DNA of 64,000 nucleotides from positions 24,957-88,956 of the forward strand of contig NZ_SEMB01000012.1 of NCBI RefSeq assembly GCF_004153225.1, read 5' to 3'. The position numbers and the translations under genes are program-made. This stretch comes from Sporolactobacillus sp. THM7-7. GTDB taxonomy: Bacteria > Bacillota > Bacilli > Bacillales > Sporolactobacillaceae. Within the stretch, counting starts at the first letter, position 1. Each line of letters starts with the position of its first letter. Below the pieces are notes generated by a model. That model was given only the letters and a program-made list of their open reading frames with translations. It was not told the DNA's origin and did no database searches. Of this stretch, positions 8,893 through 18,120 are shown piece by piece.

Positions 8893-9123
8893 ATGGAACT
8901 CAGGAATGAAGAAGTGCTGGGAGATTATGTTGCCGTGAAAGCGGAAGATAACGGTGTGAATGTGATCGGTCTGACGCGCGGTGCGGAAACGCGTTTTTTT
9001 CATACGGAGAAGCTGGACAAAGGAGAAGTCATGCTTTTCCAGTTTACGGAGCATACGTCGGCAATAAAAATTCACGGAAGAGCGACGATCTGGACAAAAC
9101 ACGGACCGATCACTTCCGGCTGA
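8893..9123 (+). CDS. mtrB: trp RNA-binding attenuation protein (TRAP)
   Basis: A 76-residue protein of the TRAP family, which forms an 11-membered ring that binds tryptophan and then wraps RNA carrying GAG/UAG triplets. The core [17 protein letters not shown] and [10 protein letters not shown] stretches match B. subtilis TRAP closely. Of the three RNA-contacting residues in the B. subtilis KKR motif (K37, K56, R58), the two lysines are kept as K40 and K59. The arginine position is His61, codon cac. The start ATG 8893 follows ggagggtt. A matching RNA target lies at 15471-15522, upstream of trpD. Confidence 0.96.
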   Translation: MELRNEEVLGDYVAVKAEDNGVNVIGLTRGAETRFFHTEKLDKGEVMLFQFTEHTSAIKIHGRATIWTKHGPITSG

Positions 9124-9215
9124 AAGAAACGGGCAAAGCCTTAGTTTTCTTCTACTAAATCCCGCTTATCTTTTTATACTTCTTATTTGCACAAAAAAAG
9201 TATGGGGGCTATGCA

Positions 9216-10004
9216 ATGACCGGAGCGGAGGAGACAGAAGTCATTTACAGACATTTAAAGAAATATCTGAACCACCCATACGTCAGCCGATTCTTGCCGA
9301 AGCCCGTCATCGACCGGGATAAGGTCGTCGTCTATTACTATCTTTTTCAGAGGCGGGCGGCGCCCGGTCGTGTCTCTGCCTATGTGCAGAGCGCGATGGC
9401 TGCCGAAATCGGTTTGTCGACACACGAGACGATGACAACCGACAAGCTGGTTAATATGCGGGAAACAAAAATAAGGCAGCTCACTGCTCTCTCGGGAGAC
9501 TATTACAGCACTCTCTATTATTATACTCTGGCCCGAGAAGCCGATATTGAAGTTGTCGAATGGATTGCGGAGGCCATTGAATCGTTTAATCTGAATAAGT
9601 GCCGGCTTTTTTATCCGAAAGGAGAGATGGACTGGGTCTCCGCCATAGAACTGATTCGCGCTGTCGAAAGCGGTCTTGTGACGAAAGTGGCCGAAAAAAT
9701 CGGACTGTCCGGATGGTCTCCGATGCTCAGCGATTTTTTTCTTGTCAAAAGGCTGCTTCATGAGCAGAACATACGGTCAGAGGGGCGACCCCATCCTTTT
9801 CTGTCCACCCGCTTAATACATGGTCTGAGTGATCAGTCTGAGGCTTTTAAAACCCGTCTGGACGAAGAGATACGCGAGACGGTGGAACGTTTTTTTGAAC
9901 ATATAAAGGAAGAAGAGAGCGGGACAGGTATCCCTTTTCGGTTAACGGCTTATCTGTCGGACAAGATGCGCGCTTTTGACCGATGGAAGGTAGGAGAAGG
10001 GTAA
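9216..10004 (+). CDS. hepS: Heptaprenyl diphosphate synthase component I
   Basis: A 262-residue non-catalytic subunit of the two-part enzyme that makes the C35 side chain of menaquinone-7. The N-terminal half carries the HepS-type pattern ([16 protein letters not shown], then [25 protein letters not shown] near residues 84-108). The family has no catalytic Asp-rich motif and none is seen here. The start ATG 9216 has a tgggggc site. It heads hepS-menG-hepT, the same order as gerCA-CB-CC in B. subtilis, so the call rests on both sequence and context. Confidence 0.93.
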   Translation: MTGAEETEVIYRHLKKYLNHPYVSRFLPKPVIDRDKVVVYYYLFQRRAAPGRVSAYVQSAMAAEIGLSTHETMTTDKLVNMRETKIRQLTALSGDYYSTLYYYTLAREADIEVVEWIAEAIESFNLNKCRLFYPKGEMDWVSAIELIRAVESGLVTKVAEKIGLSGWSPMLSDFFLVKRLLHEQNIRSEGRPHPFLSTRLIHGLSDQSEAFKTRLDEEIRETVERFFEHIKEEESGTGIPFRLTAYLSDKMRAFDRWKVGEG

Positions 10005-10005
10005 A

Positions 10006-10725
10006 TTGGAAATAAGAGAGCAGGAAAAAAAGCATGAAAAGGTGCATCGTGTTTTTCAAAAGATTTATAAAAAATACGATGTGATGAATTCGTTAATCAG
10101 CTTCAACCGTCACAAATCATGGCGGCGAAAAGCGGAAAGCATCGTCGACGCCAAATCCGGACAGCATGCGCTTGATGTATGCTGCGGAACCGGAGATTGG
10201 ACCATTTCTTTGGCGGAGGACGTCGGTCCCGGCGGCAAAGTGGTCGGCCTTGATTTCAGCGATAATATGCTGAAAGTAGCTAAAGTGAAGATCGATACCC
10301 ATGAGCTGGATAATGTGACTCTCGTCAATGGAGATGCGATGGACATCCCTTTTGACAGTGGCTCATTTGATCGCGTGACGATTGGTTTCGGCTTGCGCAA
10401 CGTCCCAGATTATTTGACGGTCCTGAAAGAAATGAACCGCGTTCTTAAACCTGGCGGAAAAATCGTCTGCCTCGAAACGTCGCAGCCGACGATTCCCGTT
10501 TACAGGCAACTCTACTTTTTCTATTTCCGGTATCTCATGCCGCTGCTCGGCAAACTCTTTGCAGGAAGTTATAAAGAATATGTCTGGCTGAATGAGTCGA
10601 CACGGAAATTTCCGGGTCGCGGCCGGCTGTCTCAGCTGTTTTGCCAGGCCGGCTTTCAAAATGTCCGCGTATGGTCACTGATGGGCGGTCTCGCTGCTAT
10701 TCATCAAGGGGAAAAACCGGAGTGA
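10006..10725 (+). CDS. menG: Demethylmenaquinone methyltransferase
   Basis: A 239-residue SAM-dependent methyltransferase (UbiE/MenG family) that performs the last step of menaquinone synthesis. The SAM-binding motif [11 protein letters not shown] is near residue 53, with GLDFS and the signature [11 protein letters not shown] near 127. The start is TTG 10006, one base after the hepS stop, with an aggag ribosome binding site inside hepS, so the genes are tightly coupled. Its end overlaps upstream open frame belonging to hepT, but the hepT start is downstream. Confidence 0.95.
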   Translation: MEIREQEKKHEKVHRVFQKIYKKYDVMNSLISFNRHKSWRRKAESIVDAKSGQHALDVCCGTGDWTISLAEDVGPGGKVVGLDFSDNMLKVAKVKIDTHELDNVTLVNGDAMDIPFDSGSFDRVTIGFGLRNVPDYLTVLKEMNRVLKPGGKIVCLETSQPTIPVYRQLYFFYFRYLMPLLGKLFAGSYKEYVWLNESTRKFPGRGRLSQLFCQAGFQNVRVWSLMGGLAAIHQGEKPE

Positions 10726-10766
10726 AGCCGGAACTTTCGATACCGATGGGCGTAAAGGTGAAATCA

Positions 10767-11735
10767 ATGACGATTGCATCAATCTATAGAAGACAGAAGG
10801 ACAATTTAAAAGAGATCGAGACGAGACTTGAAAGAGCGCTCGACGTCGCTCATCCGATCCTAAAAGAAGCCTCGCTTGATTTGCTCAGGGCCGGCGGAAA
10901 GCGGATCCGTCCCCTTCTCGCCCTTGTTGCCGCGCAATACGGGGATCCGAAGAGGAAAGAAGTCATAGATTCGGCGGTGTCGCTCGAGTTGATCCATATG
11001 GCTTCGCTCGTACACGACGATGTCATCGACGACTCCGATATCCGGCGGGGGCGGCCGACCGTCAAAGCTAAATGGGACAACCGCGTAGCCATGTACACCG
11101 GAGATTTTATGTTTGCTAAAGCGATCCGGATCCTTTCCGCTTTTGAAAATCCGGATGCTCACCGCATCATTTCTAAAGTGATCCGCGACCTCAGTCTGGG
11201 GGAGATTGATCAAATCCGCGATTTGTATGATTGGAGACAGAATATGCGCCGCTATCTTTTGCGCATCAAACGCAAAACGGCGATTCTGATGGCGCTCAGC
11301 TGCCAGCTCGGGGCGCTGGCTGCGGGATGCGGGTTTCTGCTTTCCCGGAAGCTATATTACTACGGCTATTTTCTCGGCATGAGCTATCAGATAACAGATG
11401 ATATTCTGGATTTTGTCGGGACGGAAAAACAGCTAGGCAAACCGGCCGGTAGCGATTTGCGCAGCGGGAATATTACCATGCCGACTTATTACGCGCTCCG
11501 TAACGAGGCGCTGCGCGGCCCAATCGTACAGGTATTAGAGGCGGAGGCGCCGAGCGAAGAGGAATGGCGGCAAGTGATTCGTCTCATTAAATCGTCCGAT
11601 GCCATTGAAGCTTCAAAGGACATGAGTGAGCGCTATCTGGACAAGGCAAGAACGATTGTCGACGGATTGCCAGGCAGCGAAGCGACCGCTTTATTGCGCC
11701 AGATTGTTGATTATATCGGATCAAGGAAATATTGA
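10767..11735 (+). CDS. hepT: Heptaprenyl diphosphate synthase component II
   Basis: A 322-residue trans-prenyltransferase, the catalytic partner of HepS, condensing isopentenyl units to heptaprenyl diphosphate. The first Asp-rich motif (HDDVIDDSD) is near residue 85 and the second (DDILD) near residue 210; the GGKRIRPLL motif is near 44. I chose ATG 10767 because it follows aaaggtg at good spacing and gives the family length; ATG 10746 would add seven residues. MenG uses the finished side chain, so these three genes form one pathway unit. Confidence 0.94.
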   Translation: MTIASIYRRQKDNLKEIETRLERALDVAHPILKEASLDLLRAGGKRIRPLLALVAAQYGDPKRKEVIDSAVSLELIHMASLVHDDVIDDSDIRRGRPTVKAKWDNRVAMYTGDFMFAKAIRILSAFENPDAHRIISKVIRDLSLGEIDQIRDLYDWRQNMRRYLLRIKRKTAILMALSCQLGALAAGCGFLLSRKLYYYGYFLGMSYQITDDILDFVGTEKQLGKPAGSDLRSGNITMPTYYALRNEALRGPIVQVLEAEAPSEEEWRQVIRLIKSSDAIEASKDMSERYLDKARTIVDGLPGSEATALLRQIVDYIGSRKY

Positions 11736-11785
11736 AAGAGCGGGATTACATAAAAGATAATCTTATAATACGAGGAGATAGCAAT

Positions 11786-12205
11786 ATGGAACGAACTTTT
11801 TTAATGGTGAAACCGGACGCGGTTCGGAGAGGGCTGATCGGGACTATTGTCTCGCGATTTGAAGCGAAAGGATTTAAAATGATTGCCGGCAAATTAATGG
11901 TGATCTCCGATGATTTAGTGAAAAAGCACTATCAGGAACATGAGGGCAAACCGTTTTACGACGACTTGATCGATTTCATGACTTCGGGTCCCGTCTTTGC
12001 CATGGTTTGGGAAGGGGAAGACGTAATTAGTCTGTCCCGAACGATGATGGGTGCGACCGATCCGAAGAAGGCGTTACCGGGAACGATCCGCGGGGACTTT
12101 GCCACTCTCGTCAACCGAAACGTCATTCACGGCTCCGATTCACCGGAAAGTGCCAAACGAGAAATCAAGCTTTTCTTTAACGCCGATGAACTGGTAACCG
12201 ATTGA
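11786..12205 (+). CDS. ndk: Nucleoside diphosphate kinase
   Basis: A 139-residue kinase equilibrating nucleoside di- and triphosphates. The catalytic histidine lies in NVIHGSDS near residue 113, and the N-terminus ([18 protein letters not shown]) is the family signature. It is slightly shorter than B. subtilis Ndk (about 148) at the C-terminus, without loss of key residues. The start ATG 11786 follows cgaggaga; the frame to the left, which overlaps the hepT stop, is non-coding. Its place after hepT and before cheR is conserved in Bacillales. Confidence 0.96.
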   Translation: MERTFLMVKPDAVRRGLIGTIVSRFEAKGFKMIAGKLMVISDDLVKKHYQEHEGKPFYDDLIDFMTSGPVFAMVWEGEDVISLSRTMMGATDPKKALPGTIRGDFATLVNRNVIHGSDSPESAKREIKLFFNADELVTD

Positions 12206-12334
12206 GCCGACGATAAACGGACTGGCCGATACTATTCGTGAAGAAAGTATCACATGTCAAGCGGATTTAAGGCTAGGAAAAACAAAGGCTCCGCCGGCGC
12301 TAAATTTTTATAGGGATACACAGGTGAGAAGGGC

Positions 12335-13123
12335 ATGAATCGCTTGGCGGATCAGGATTATGAACAATTTAAACAGATGTTTATGAATTTGACAGGCATT
12401 GATCTGTCACTTTATAAAGAGGAACAGATGAAAAGGAGACTCAACACGCTTCGTTTGAAACGGCAGATACCGACGTTTGTCTCTTATTATCTGCAAATGA
12501 AGAAGTCTGATGAACTGCTTCAGGAATGCCTGAACCGGATCACGATCAACGTAACTGAATTTTTTCGCAACCGGCAGCGCTGGGACGTTCTTGAGGGCAA
12601 ACTCATCCGTTCGTTCCTACAAAAAAAGCACGTTTCCGTATGGAGCGCAGCGTGTTCGACCGGGGAGGAGGCCTATTCTCTGGCCATACTTTTGAGCAAG
12701 CACTTTTCTCCTGATCGTTTTTCCATCGTCGCGACCGATGTCGACCGGACGGTGTTGCAAAAAGCGGCCGAAGGAAAATACGTTACTGGCGCGCTTAAGT
12801 CGGTGACGGCACAGGAGCGGCGGCAATATTTCTTGAGGGAAGGCCTTTTTTACCGGATCGATGAACGATTAAAACGATCGATCCGTTTTATGCGCCACGA
12901 TCTGCTCGCTGAGCCTTCGCCCGGCCTGTTCGATCTCGTTGTCTGCCGCAATGTGCTGATCTATTTTACAAACGAGGGAAAGAACAGAATTTATCAAAAA
13001 CTGAGCGATGCACTAAAAACAAACGGTATTCTGTTTGTCGGCAGTACCGAACAGATTTTTCAGCCGAAGACATATCATTTAAAAGCAGCGGAAACATTTT
13101 TTTATGAAAAAATCGAGGGGTAA
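12335..13123 (+). CDS. cheR: Chemotaxis protein methyltransferase CheR
   Basis: A 262-residue enzyme that methylates glutamates of chemoreceptors using SAM. The N-terminal helical domain (residues 5-75) precedes the methyltransferase domain, with the SAM motif [13 protein letters not shown] near residue 103 and [12 protein letters not shown] near 196. It sits between ndk and aroC, as in B. subtilis, although its function is unrelated to theirs. It implies a motile, chemotactic cell. The start ATG 12335 has a moderate gagaaggg site. Confidence 0.93.
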   Translation: MNRLADQDYEQFKQMFMNLTGIDLSLYKEEQMKRRLNTLRLKRQIPTFVSYYLQMKKSDELLQECLNRITINVTEFFRNRQRWDVLEGKLIRSFLQKKHVSVWSAACSTGEEAYSLAILLSKHFSPDRFSIVATDVDRTVLQKAAEGKYVTGALKSVTAQERRQYFLREGLFYRIDERLKRSIRFMRHDLLAEPSPGLFDLVVCRNVLIYFTNEGKNRIYQKLSDALKTNGILFVGSTEQIFQPKTYHLKAAETFFYEKIEG

Positions 13124-13127
13124 TGAG

Positions 13128-14294
13128 ATGAGATTTTTGACTGCAGGCGAATCCCACGGGCCGCAATTAACGGCGATTATTGAGGGGCTGCCTTCTGAAC
13201 TGACGATTAACGTTGCGGAAATCAACAGGGAATTGAAAAGGCGCCAGGGCGGTTATGGCCGGGGCAGACGCATGAAGATAGAGTCGGACAATGTGAAGAT
13301 TTTATCCGGTGTGCGCCACGGGAAAACGACAGGGGCCCCGGTTACTCTTGTGATTGAAAACCGCGACTGGACGCATTGGCAGGACATTATGAGCATTGAG
13401 GCACCGGATCATCCGGAAAAGGTGAAGAAGCAGGTCACGAAGCCAAGACCGGGACATGCCGATTTGAACGGCGGAATAAAGTATAACCATCGGGACATGC
13501 GCAACGTTCTGGAGCGTTCATCCGCCCGCGAGACGGCGATCCGTGTGGCGATCGGCGCGGTGGCCAAACAATTTCTGAAACCGTTCGGAATGGATGTCGC
13601 GGGAAGGGTGACGGAAATCGGCGGCGTTCGGGATCAGTCGCCGATTCCGGCGTCTATCGACGAACTGAAGCAAATCACGGAAGCCTCACCCGTCCGCTGT
13701 CTCGACCCGGAAGCCGGAAAACGGATGATGGCAGCCATCGATCGGGCCAAGGAGGACGGCGACTCGCTCGGCGGCATTGTAGAGGCGATTGCCGTGGGCG
13801 CACCGGTCGGCCTCGGCAGCCATGTGCATTACGACCGCAAGCTGGATGGAAAAATTGCCGGATCCGTCCTCAGCATTAACGCTTTCAAAGGCGTGGAGTT
13901 CGGTCTCGGCTTCGAAATGGCCCACCGACCGGGCAGCGAGGTTCATGACGAGATTCTCTGGTCGGAGGAGAAGGGATATTCGCGGCGCACAAACCGGCTC
14001 GGCGGATTCGAGGGCGGTATGACAAACGGAATGCCGATCGTCGTCCGAGGGGTGATGAAGCCAATTCCGACGTTGTATAAACCGCTGCAGAGTGTCGATA
14101 TCAACACGAAGGAGACGTTTGCGGCCAGCATCGAGCGTTCGGATAACTGCGCCGTACCGGCCGCCAGCGTCGTTCTGGAAGCGGTTGTTGCCTGGGAGCT
14201 AGCTTGCGCAGTGTCGGACAAGTTCGGCGGGGACTGCCTGACCGATATGTTGGCGGACTCTGAAGTCTATCGGAAGCGGGCGAGGTTATTCTGA
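13128..14294 (+). CDS. aroC: Chorismate synthase
   Basis: A 388-residue enzyme converting EPSP to chorismate with reduced FMN, the last common step of aromatic synthesis (aroF in B. subtilis naming). The signature GESHGPQL is near residue 5, the RRQGGYGRG motif near 39, and the RSSARETA motif near 127. The start ATG 13128 follows cgaggggtaa; upstream in-frame codons belong to the end of cheR. It ends with TGA overlapping the ATG of aroB, so the two are translationally coupled. Confidence 0.97.
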   Translation: MRFLTAGESHGPQLTAIIEGLPSELTINVAEINRELKRRQGGYGRGRRMKIESDNVKILSGVRHGKTTGAPVTLVIENRDWTHWQDIMSIEAPDHPEKVKKQVTKPRPGHADLNGGIKYNHRDMRNVLERSSARETAIRVAIGAVAKQFLKPFGMDVAGRVTEIGGVRDQSPIPASIDELKQITEASPVRCLDPEAGKRMMAAIDRAKEDGDSLGGIVEAIAVGAPVGLGSHVHYDRKLDGKIAGSVLSINAFKGVEFGLGFEMAHRPGSEVHDEILWSEEKGYSRRTNRLGGFEGGMTNGMPIVVRGVMKPIPTLYKPLQSVDINTKETFAASIERSDNCAVPAASVVLEAVVAWELACAVSDKFGGDCLTDMLADSEVYRKRARLF

Positions 14295-15361
14295 TGGAGA
14301 AAAAAATGATTCGAACACAGACGGGACGCTACCCGATATACGTCGGCCGGGATCTGCTTGGCCATGCCGGCCAATGGATCAAGCCAGAACATTCCGGTTA
14401 TTACATCGTAACGGACAGTCATGTTGCCCCGAAATACTTGCCCGTTCTGGAAAAAGCGCTTGAAGGTCGAAAAGTCTGGCACTATACGATTCCTGCAGGC
14501 GAAGCGTCCAAAAATCTGGACGTATACAGCCGAGTGATTACCGATATGCTTGAAAAAAAGCTCGACCGGCAGGCTTGTGTGATTGCGCTCGGAGGCGGTG
14601 TTGTCGGGGATCTGGCGGGGTTTGTCGCGGCAACCTATCTTAGAGGCGTCGCTTTCGTGCAAATCCCGACGACATTGCTTGCCCATGATAGCAGCGTCGG
14701 CGGAAAAGTCGGGATCGACCATCCGCTCGGGAAGAATCTGATCGGGGCTTTTTATCCTCCGGAAGCGGTGATTTTTGATACCGCTGCACTCGAGACGCTT
14801 CCGCCAAGAGAAATGAAGTCAGGCTTCGCTGAACTGGCCAAACACAGTCTGATTCAATCGGCGACTTTTTATCATGACTTAAAAGCGTCCATTCCGGATC
14901 TGTCCGCGCTTTCGGCTGACCGTGTCGGGGCGTTCCTGATGCGGGGAATCAGCGTCAAGGCGGATATTGTTGAACAGGATGAGCGCGAACAGGGGCTGCG
15001 GACCTTTCTGAATTTCGGACATACCCTGGGTCATGCGATTGAAAAAGAAGCGGGGTTCGGCACGCTGGCCCACGGCGAGGCTGTCGCGATCGGCATGATT
15101 TTTGCGATGAAGCTCAGTGAAGAATACTATGGTCTCGCGCTCCCTGTTCAGGAAGTCAGGGAATGGTTCGACAGGCTGGGACTCCCGACACGAGTTCCGG
15201 ACGGTCAGAGTGCCGACAGACTGATGGCACAGATGAAGTATGACAAGAAAAATAAGAACGGACACTATCGCTTTGTCCTGATGCAAAGCGTTGGCCATCT
15301 TTCAACGAACCAGGTTCCTGAAAATCTGGTGCGCCGGGTGCTCGAATCTTTTATGCGCTAG
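14294..15361 (+). CDS. aroB: 3-dehydroquinate synthase
   Basis: A 355-residue NAD- and metal-dependent enzyme making 3-dehydroquinate from DAHP, the second step of the shikimate pathway. The glycine-rich ALGGGVVGDLAGF motif is near residue 98, the PTTLLAHDSSVGGK motif near 126, and metal-binding histidines lie in NFGHTLGHAIE near 240. In B. subtilis the next genes are aroH and then trpE. Here aroB is followed directly by the promoter and leader of the trp operon. Confidence 0.97.
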   Translation: MEKKMIRTQTGRYPIYVGRDLLGHAGQWIKPEHSGYYIVTDSHVAPKYLPVLEKALEGRKVWHYTIPAGEASKNLDVYSRVITDMLEKKLDRQACVIALGGGVVGDLAGFVAATYLRGVAFVQIPTTLLAHDSSVGGKVGIDHPLGKNLIGAFYPPEAVIFDTAALETLPPREMKSGFAELAKHSLIQSATFYHDLKASIPDLSALSADRVGAFLMRGISVKADIVEQDEREQGLRTFLNFGHTLGHAIEKEAGFGTLAHGEAVAIGMIFAMKLSEEYYGLALPVQEVREWFDRLGLPTRVPDGQSADRLMAQMKYDKKNKNGHYRFVLMQSVGHLSTNQVPENLVRRVLESFMR

Positions 15362-15362
15362 G

Positions 15363-15391
15363 TTGACAGATACAGAGGGTTCGGCTATGAT
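15363..15391 (+). promoter_or_regulatory. SigA promoter of the trp operon
   Basis: TTGACA (15363-15368) and TATGAT (15386-15391) are separated by exactly 17 bases, starting two bases after the aroB stop. Transcription would start near 15398, giving a leader of about 265 bases before trpD. Confidence 0.85.
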
Positions 15392-15431
15392 GAAACTACA
15401 TCTTGATTAGAGATTATTGCTATACAGGCTG

Positions 15432-15461
15432 GCCGAACCGCGTCAGGGGATGCGGTCGGAG
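15432..15461 (+). promoter_or_regulatory. 5' stem-loop of the trp leader
   Basis: ccgaaccgc pairs with gcggtcgg (one bulged A) upstream of the GAG triplets. A 5' stem-loop at this place helps TRAP binding in B. subtilis; the assignment here is by position and pairing. Confidence 0.5.
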
Positions 15462-15470
15462 AAAAGATTG

Positions 15471-15522
15471 AAGAACAGGATGAGCTGAGAAAAGAGAATG
15501 AGCTGAGTTGAGAAGAGCTGAG
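15471..15522 (+). promoter_or_regulatory. TRAP-binding site (GAG triplet array) in the trp leader
   Basis: Eight GAG triplets start at 15482, 15487, 15494, 15500, 15505, 15510, 15515 and 15520, mostly spaced by two bases. AAG (15471) and CAG (15476) extend the array upstream to ten near-consensus triplets. TRAP rings bind up to eleven such triplets. The last triplets overlap an antiterminator: 15518-15527 pairs with 15547-15556 (nine pairs, one A-G mismatch). TRAP binding would block it and let the terminator at 15550-15577 form. Confidence 0.9.
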
Positions 15523-15549
15523 GGTTGAATGAACGAAACGAAGACACAA

Positions 15550-15577
15550 CCCGCAGTGTATCTACTGCGGGGTTTTT
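15550..15577 (+). terminator. trp attenuator terminator
   Basis: cccgcagt (15550-15557) and actgcggg (15564-15571) form a perfect 8-bp stem with a six-base loop, followed by GTTTTT. Its 5' arm is shared with the antiterminator, so the two structures exclude each other. Confidence 0.9.
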
Positions 15578-15661
15578 AATGATTGAACATCCCTTCTTTT
15601 TAATATCCCTCTGTTGAACCTCATCCACGCTCATTCCTCAAAAAAAAGAGGAGTGGGATCA

Positions 15662-16690
15662 TTGTTTCAGGAAAAATTAAGGGAACTTGCTGCAGGAAAG
15701 ACGCTGACGGAATCGGAAGCGGCAAAAATGATGGACGAAATTATGGAAGGAGCGGCGACCCCATGCCAGATTGCAGGCTTTTTGTCGATCTTAAGTCTGC
15801 GAGGGGAAACCGTCGATGAGCTGGCCGGCTGCGTGCGCAGCATGAAAGCCCATGCCAGACCGCTGCACTATGCCAAAGAACTGCTCGATATTGTCGGAAC
15901 CGGGGGAGATGGCACCGCTACCTTCAACATTTCCACTGCCAGCGCCATTCTTCTTTCATCGCTCGGTGTCTGTGTCGCAAAACACGGCAACCGCTCCGTC
16001 TCATCAACAAGCGGGGCGGCGGACGCTCTCGAAGCCTTAGGCATATCGATTAAAACGACGCCTGAGGAAGCAGCGGCTCTGCTTGACCGGACGAATATGT
16101 GTTTCCTGTTCGCTCCGCTTTATCACGCCTCGATGAAATACGCGATCGGTCCGCGCAAAGAACTTGGATTCAGGACGATCTTCAACATGCTTGGTCCGCT
16201 GACCAATCCGGCAGGAGCCGAGCGCCAGCTGCTTGGCGTCTATGATAAAAAAGTGGCGGAAGCCTATGCTTCTGCGCTGCAGAAATTAGGCACACGCCGG
16301 ACGCTCGTTGTAACGGGAGAAGACGGGATGGACGAGATGACGATTGCCGGAAGGACGGATGCCTTTCTCGTTGAAAACGGCGCGATCAAGCGCTTTTCGG
16401 TGATACCGGAAGACGTTGGACTGACGCGCGGCAAACTGGAAGACATTCAGGTGGATAATCCCGAAGCCAGCGCGGCACTCATCGAATCCATTTTCAAAAA
16501 AGAAACGGCGAACCAGACAGCGACGGACAGTGTGCTGTTGAATGCCGGGGCGGGTCTTTTCGTGGCCGGGCGAGCCGATTCCATAGCCGAAGGCATTCAT
16601 CAGGCGCGGGGGGCGATTGACGAGGGACTCGCGATGAACCAATTAGCGCTTCTGCGTCAAGAAACGAGGGATGTTTCGCATGTTTCATAA
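15662..16690 (+). CDS. trpD: Anthranilate phosphoribosyltransferase
   Basis: A 342-residue enzyme joining anthranilate to PRPP. The PRPP-binding motif IVGTGGDG is near residue 78, with KHGNRSVSSTSGAAD near 107. It is the first structural gene after the TRAP leader; no trpE precedes it. The start TTG 15662 has a gaggag site eight bases upstream; the frame continues left to 15614 but without a ribosome binding site. Its 3' end overlaps trpC by 11 bases. Confidence 0.95.
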   Translation: MFQEKLRELAAGKTLTESEAAKMMDEIMEGAATPCQIAGFLSILSLRGETVDELAGCVRSMKAHARPLHYAKELLDIVGTGGDGTATFNISTASAILLSSLGVCVAKHGNRSVSSTSGAADALEALGISIKTTPEEAAALLDRTNMCFLFAPLYHASMKYAIGPRKELGFRTIFNMLGPLTNPAGAERQLLGVYDKKVAEAYASALQKLGTRRTLVVTGEDGMDEMTIAGRTDAFLVENGAIKRFSVIPEDVGLTRGKLEDIQVDNPEASAALIESIFKKETANQTATDSVLLNAGAGLFVAGRADSIAEGIHQARGAIDEGLAMNQLALLRQETRDVSHVS

Positions 16691-17474
16691 TATACTTGAT
16701 CGGATTCTGGAAACAAAAAAAGAAGAACTGGCCAATTTTCAGATGCCTGAACGTCAGGAAAAACAGAAACGTCTTTCGCTCAGGGAGGCACTGGTCCATC
16801 CGCATCATAAGCTCGGACTGATTGCGGAGGTGAAACAAGCGTCGCCTTCTAAGGGGCTGATGTGTGAAACGATGGATCCCCGGGAAGTAGCCAAGTCTTA
16901 CGAACGGGCCGGAGCGGATGCGGTCAGTGTGCTGACTGACCGTACATACTTCCGCGGATCCATGGAAAATTTGATCAAAGTGAAGAAGACCGTACATCTC
17001 CCCGTTCTCCGCAAAGACTTTATCATTGATGAGCGTCAGGTTGAGGAAGCGGACCGAATCGGCGCGGATGCCATTTTGCTGATTGCCGCCGCTCTTGAGC
17101 CGATGCAGTTGCACGAGCTATATCTCTCAGCCAGGGAGAAAGGGCTGGAGTCTCTCGTTGAGGTGCACCGAAAGGAAGAAGCCGAAGCGGTCCTTAACGT
17201 ATTTACGCCGGAGATTATGGGCGTCAATAACCGCAATTTAAAAACTTTTGAAACAAATCTGGAAGTAACAGCGCGTCTGGCGGACGTAATTCCCGAAGGC
17301 GTTGTCTTTGTCAGCGAATCGGGCGTTTCGGCGCCCAAGGATGTTTTCTATCTGAAGCATCGTGGCGCGGATGCGGCGCTGGTCGGCGAAGCGCTGATCC
17401 GATCCGGATCGACGGAGAAAAAAGTCGCGGAACTGTTTGGCGCGGAAGTGAAGCGGCATGCACCCCTTACTTAA
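16680..17474 (+). CDS. trpC: Indole-3-glycerol phosphate synthase
   Basis: A 264-residue TIM-barrel enzyme closing the indole ring from CdRP. Recognisable are IAEVKQASPSKG near residue 50, VLRKDFIID near 107, and GVNNRNLKTFE near 180. ATG 16680 gives the usual N-terminus (a hydrophobic residue then LxxILxxKKEEL) and sits 11 bases after acgaggg; ATG 16671 is only two bases from that site. It overlaps trpD and trpF, consistent with coupled translation. Confidence 0.95.
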   Translation: MFHNILDRILETKKEELANFQMPERQEKQKRLSLREALVHPHHKLGLIAEVKQASPSKGLMCETMDPREVAKSYERAGADAVSVLTDRTYFRGSMENLIKVKKTVHLPVLRKDFIIDERQVEEADRIGADAILLIAAALEPMQLHELYLSAREKGLESLVEVHRKEEAEAVLNVFTPEIMGVNNRNLKTFETNLEVTARLADVIPEGVVFVSESGVSAPKDVFYLKHRGADAALVGEALIRSGSTEKKVAELFGAEVKRHAPLT

Positions 17475-18120
17475 ATATTGCGGAAACCGTTCGCTCGCTG
17501 ATTTACAAGTCAGCTTGGCGGGCAGCGCTGATTATATCGGCCTTGTTTTTACCCGAAGAAGCCGCCGCACAGTGAGGGCGGATCAAGTCCGGGCGTGGCT
17601 TGATCACATGGCGGTTCCGAAAGATAAGGCGCTGGTCGGCGTGTTCGCGGACGATCCGATCGAGATGATTGAGGATGTCGTGAAAAGCGTGCCGCTTCAG
17701 GTTATCCAGCTTCACGGAAAGGAGACGCCCCGCTTTCTGAAGCAAGTGAAAGCGAAAACGGGGACCACTGTATGGAAGGCGCTTCATCACGGACCAGATA
17801 CGCTTCGTGCGATGCGCCAGTATCATGGCATAGCGGACGGCTTCGTGATTGATACAAAGGTACGCGGCGCCTTGGGTGGGACCGGCGTCTCATTCGATTG
17901 GAAATGCGTCCCCAATTATACGGCGGAAGCGGCCCGTCAGCGCGTGCTTTGCTTCATTGCGGGCGGAATCACAGCTGAGAACATTGCGCATCTGCTTGAT
18001 TATCGTCCGGATGGTATCGACATTGCATCCGGCATTGAACGGAATTCAAGAAAAAGCGGCGAGCTGATCCGGAAAATTGAGGAAAAGGTGAGGAAATATG
18101 ATCAGGCAGCAGCAGATTGA
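17458..18120 (+). CDS. trpF: Phosphoribosylanthranilate isomerase
   Basis: A 220-residue TIM-barrel isomerase converting PRA to CdRP. The catalytic cysteine lies in [11 protein letters not shown] near residue 8, and the family end motif GIDIASGIE is near 183, with IQLHGKE near 83. The N-terminal KxCG box is slightly atypical (KYCGNRS where KICGLR/T is common), but the cysteine is kept. It overlaps trpC by 17 bases and trpB by 23 bases. Confidence 0.93.
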   Translation: MHPLLKYCGNRSLADLQVSLAGSADYIGLVFTRRSRRTVRADQVRAWLDHMAVPKDKALVGVFADDPIEMIEDVVKSVPLQVIQLHGKETPRFLKQVKAKTGTTVWKALHHGPDTLRAMRQYHGIADGFVIDTKVRGALGGTGVSFDWKCVPNYTAEAARQRVLCFIAGGITAENIAHLLDYRPDGIDIASGIERNSRKSGELIRKIEEKVRKYDQAAAD

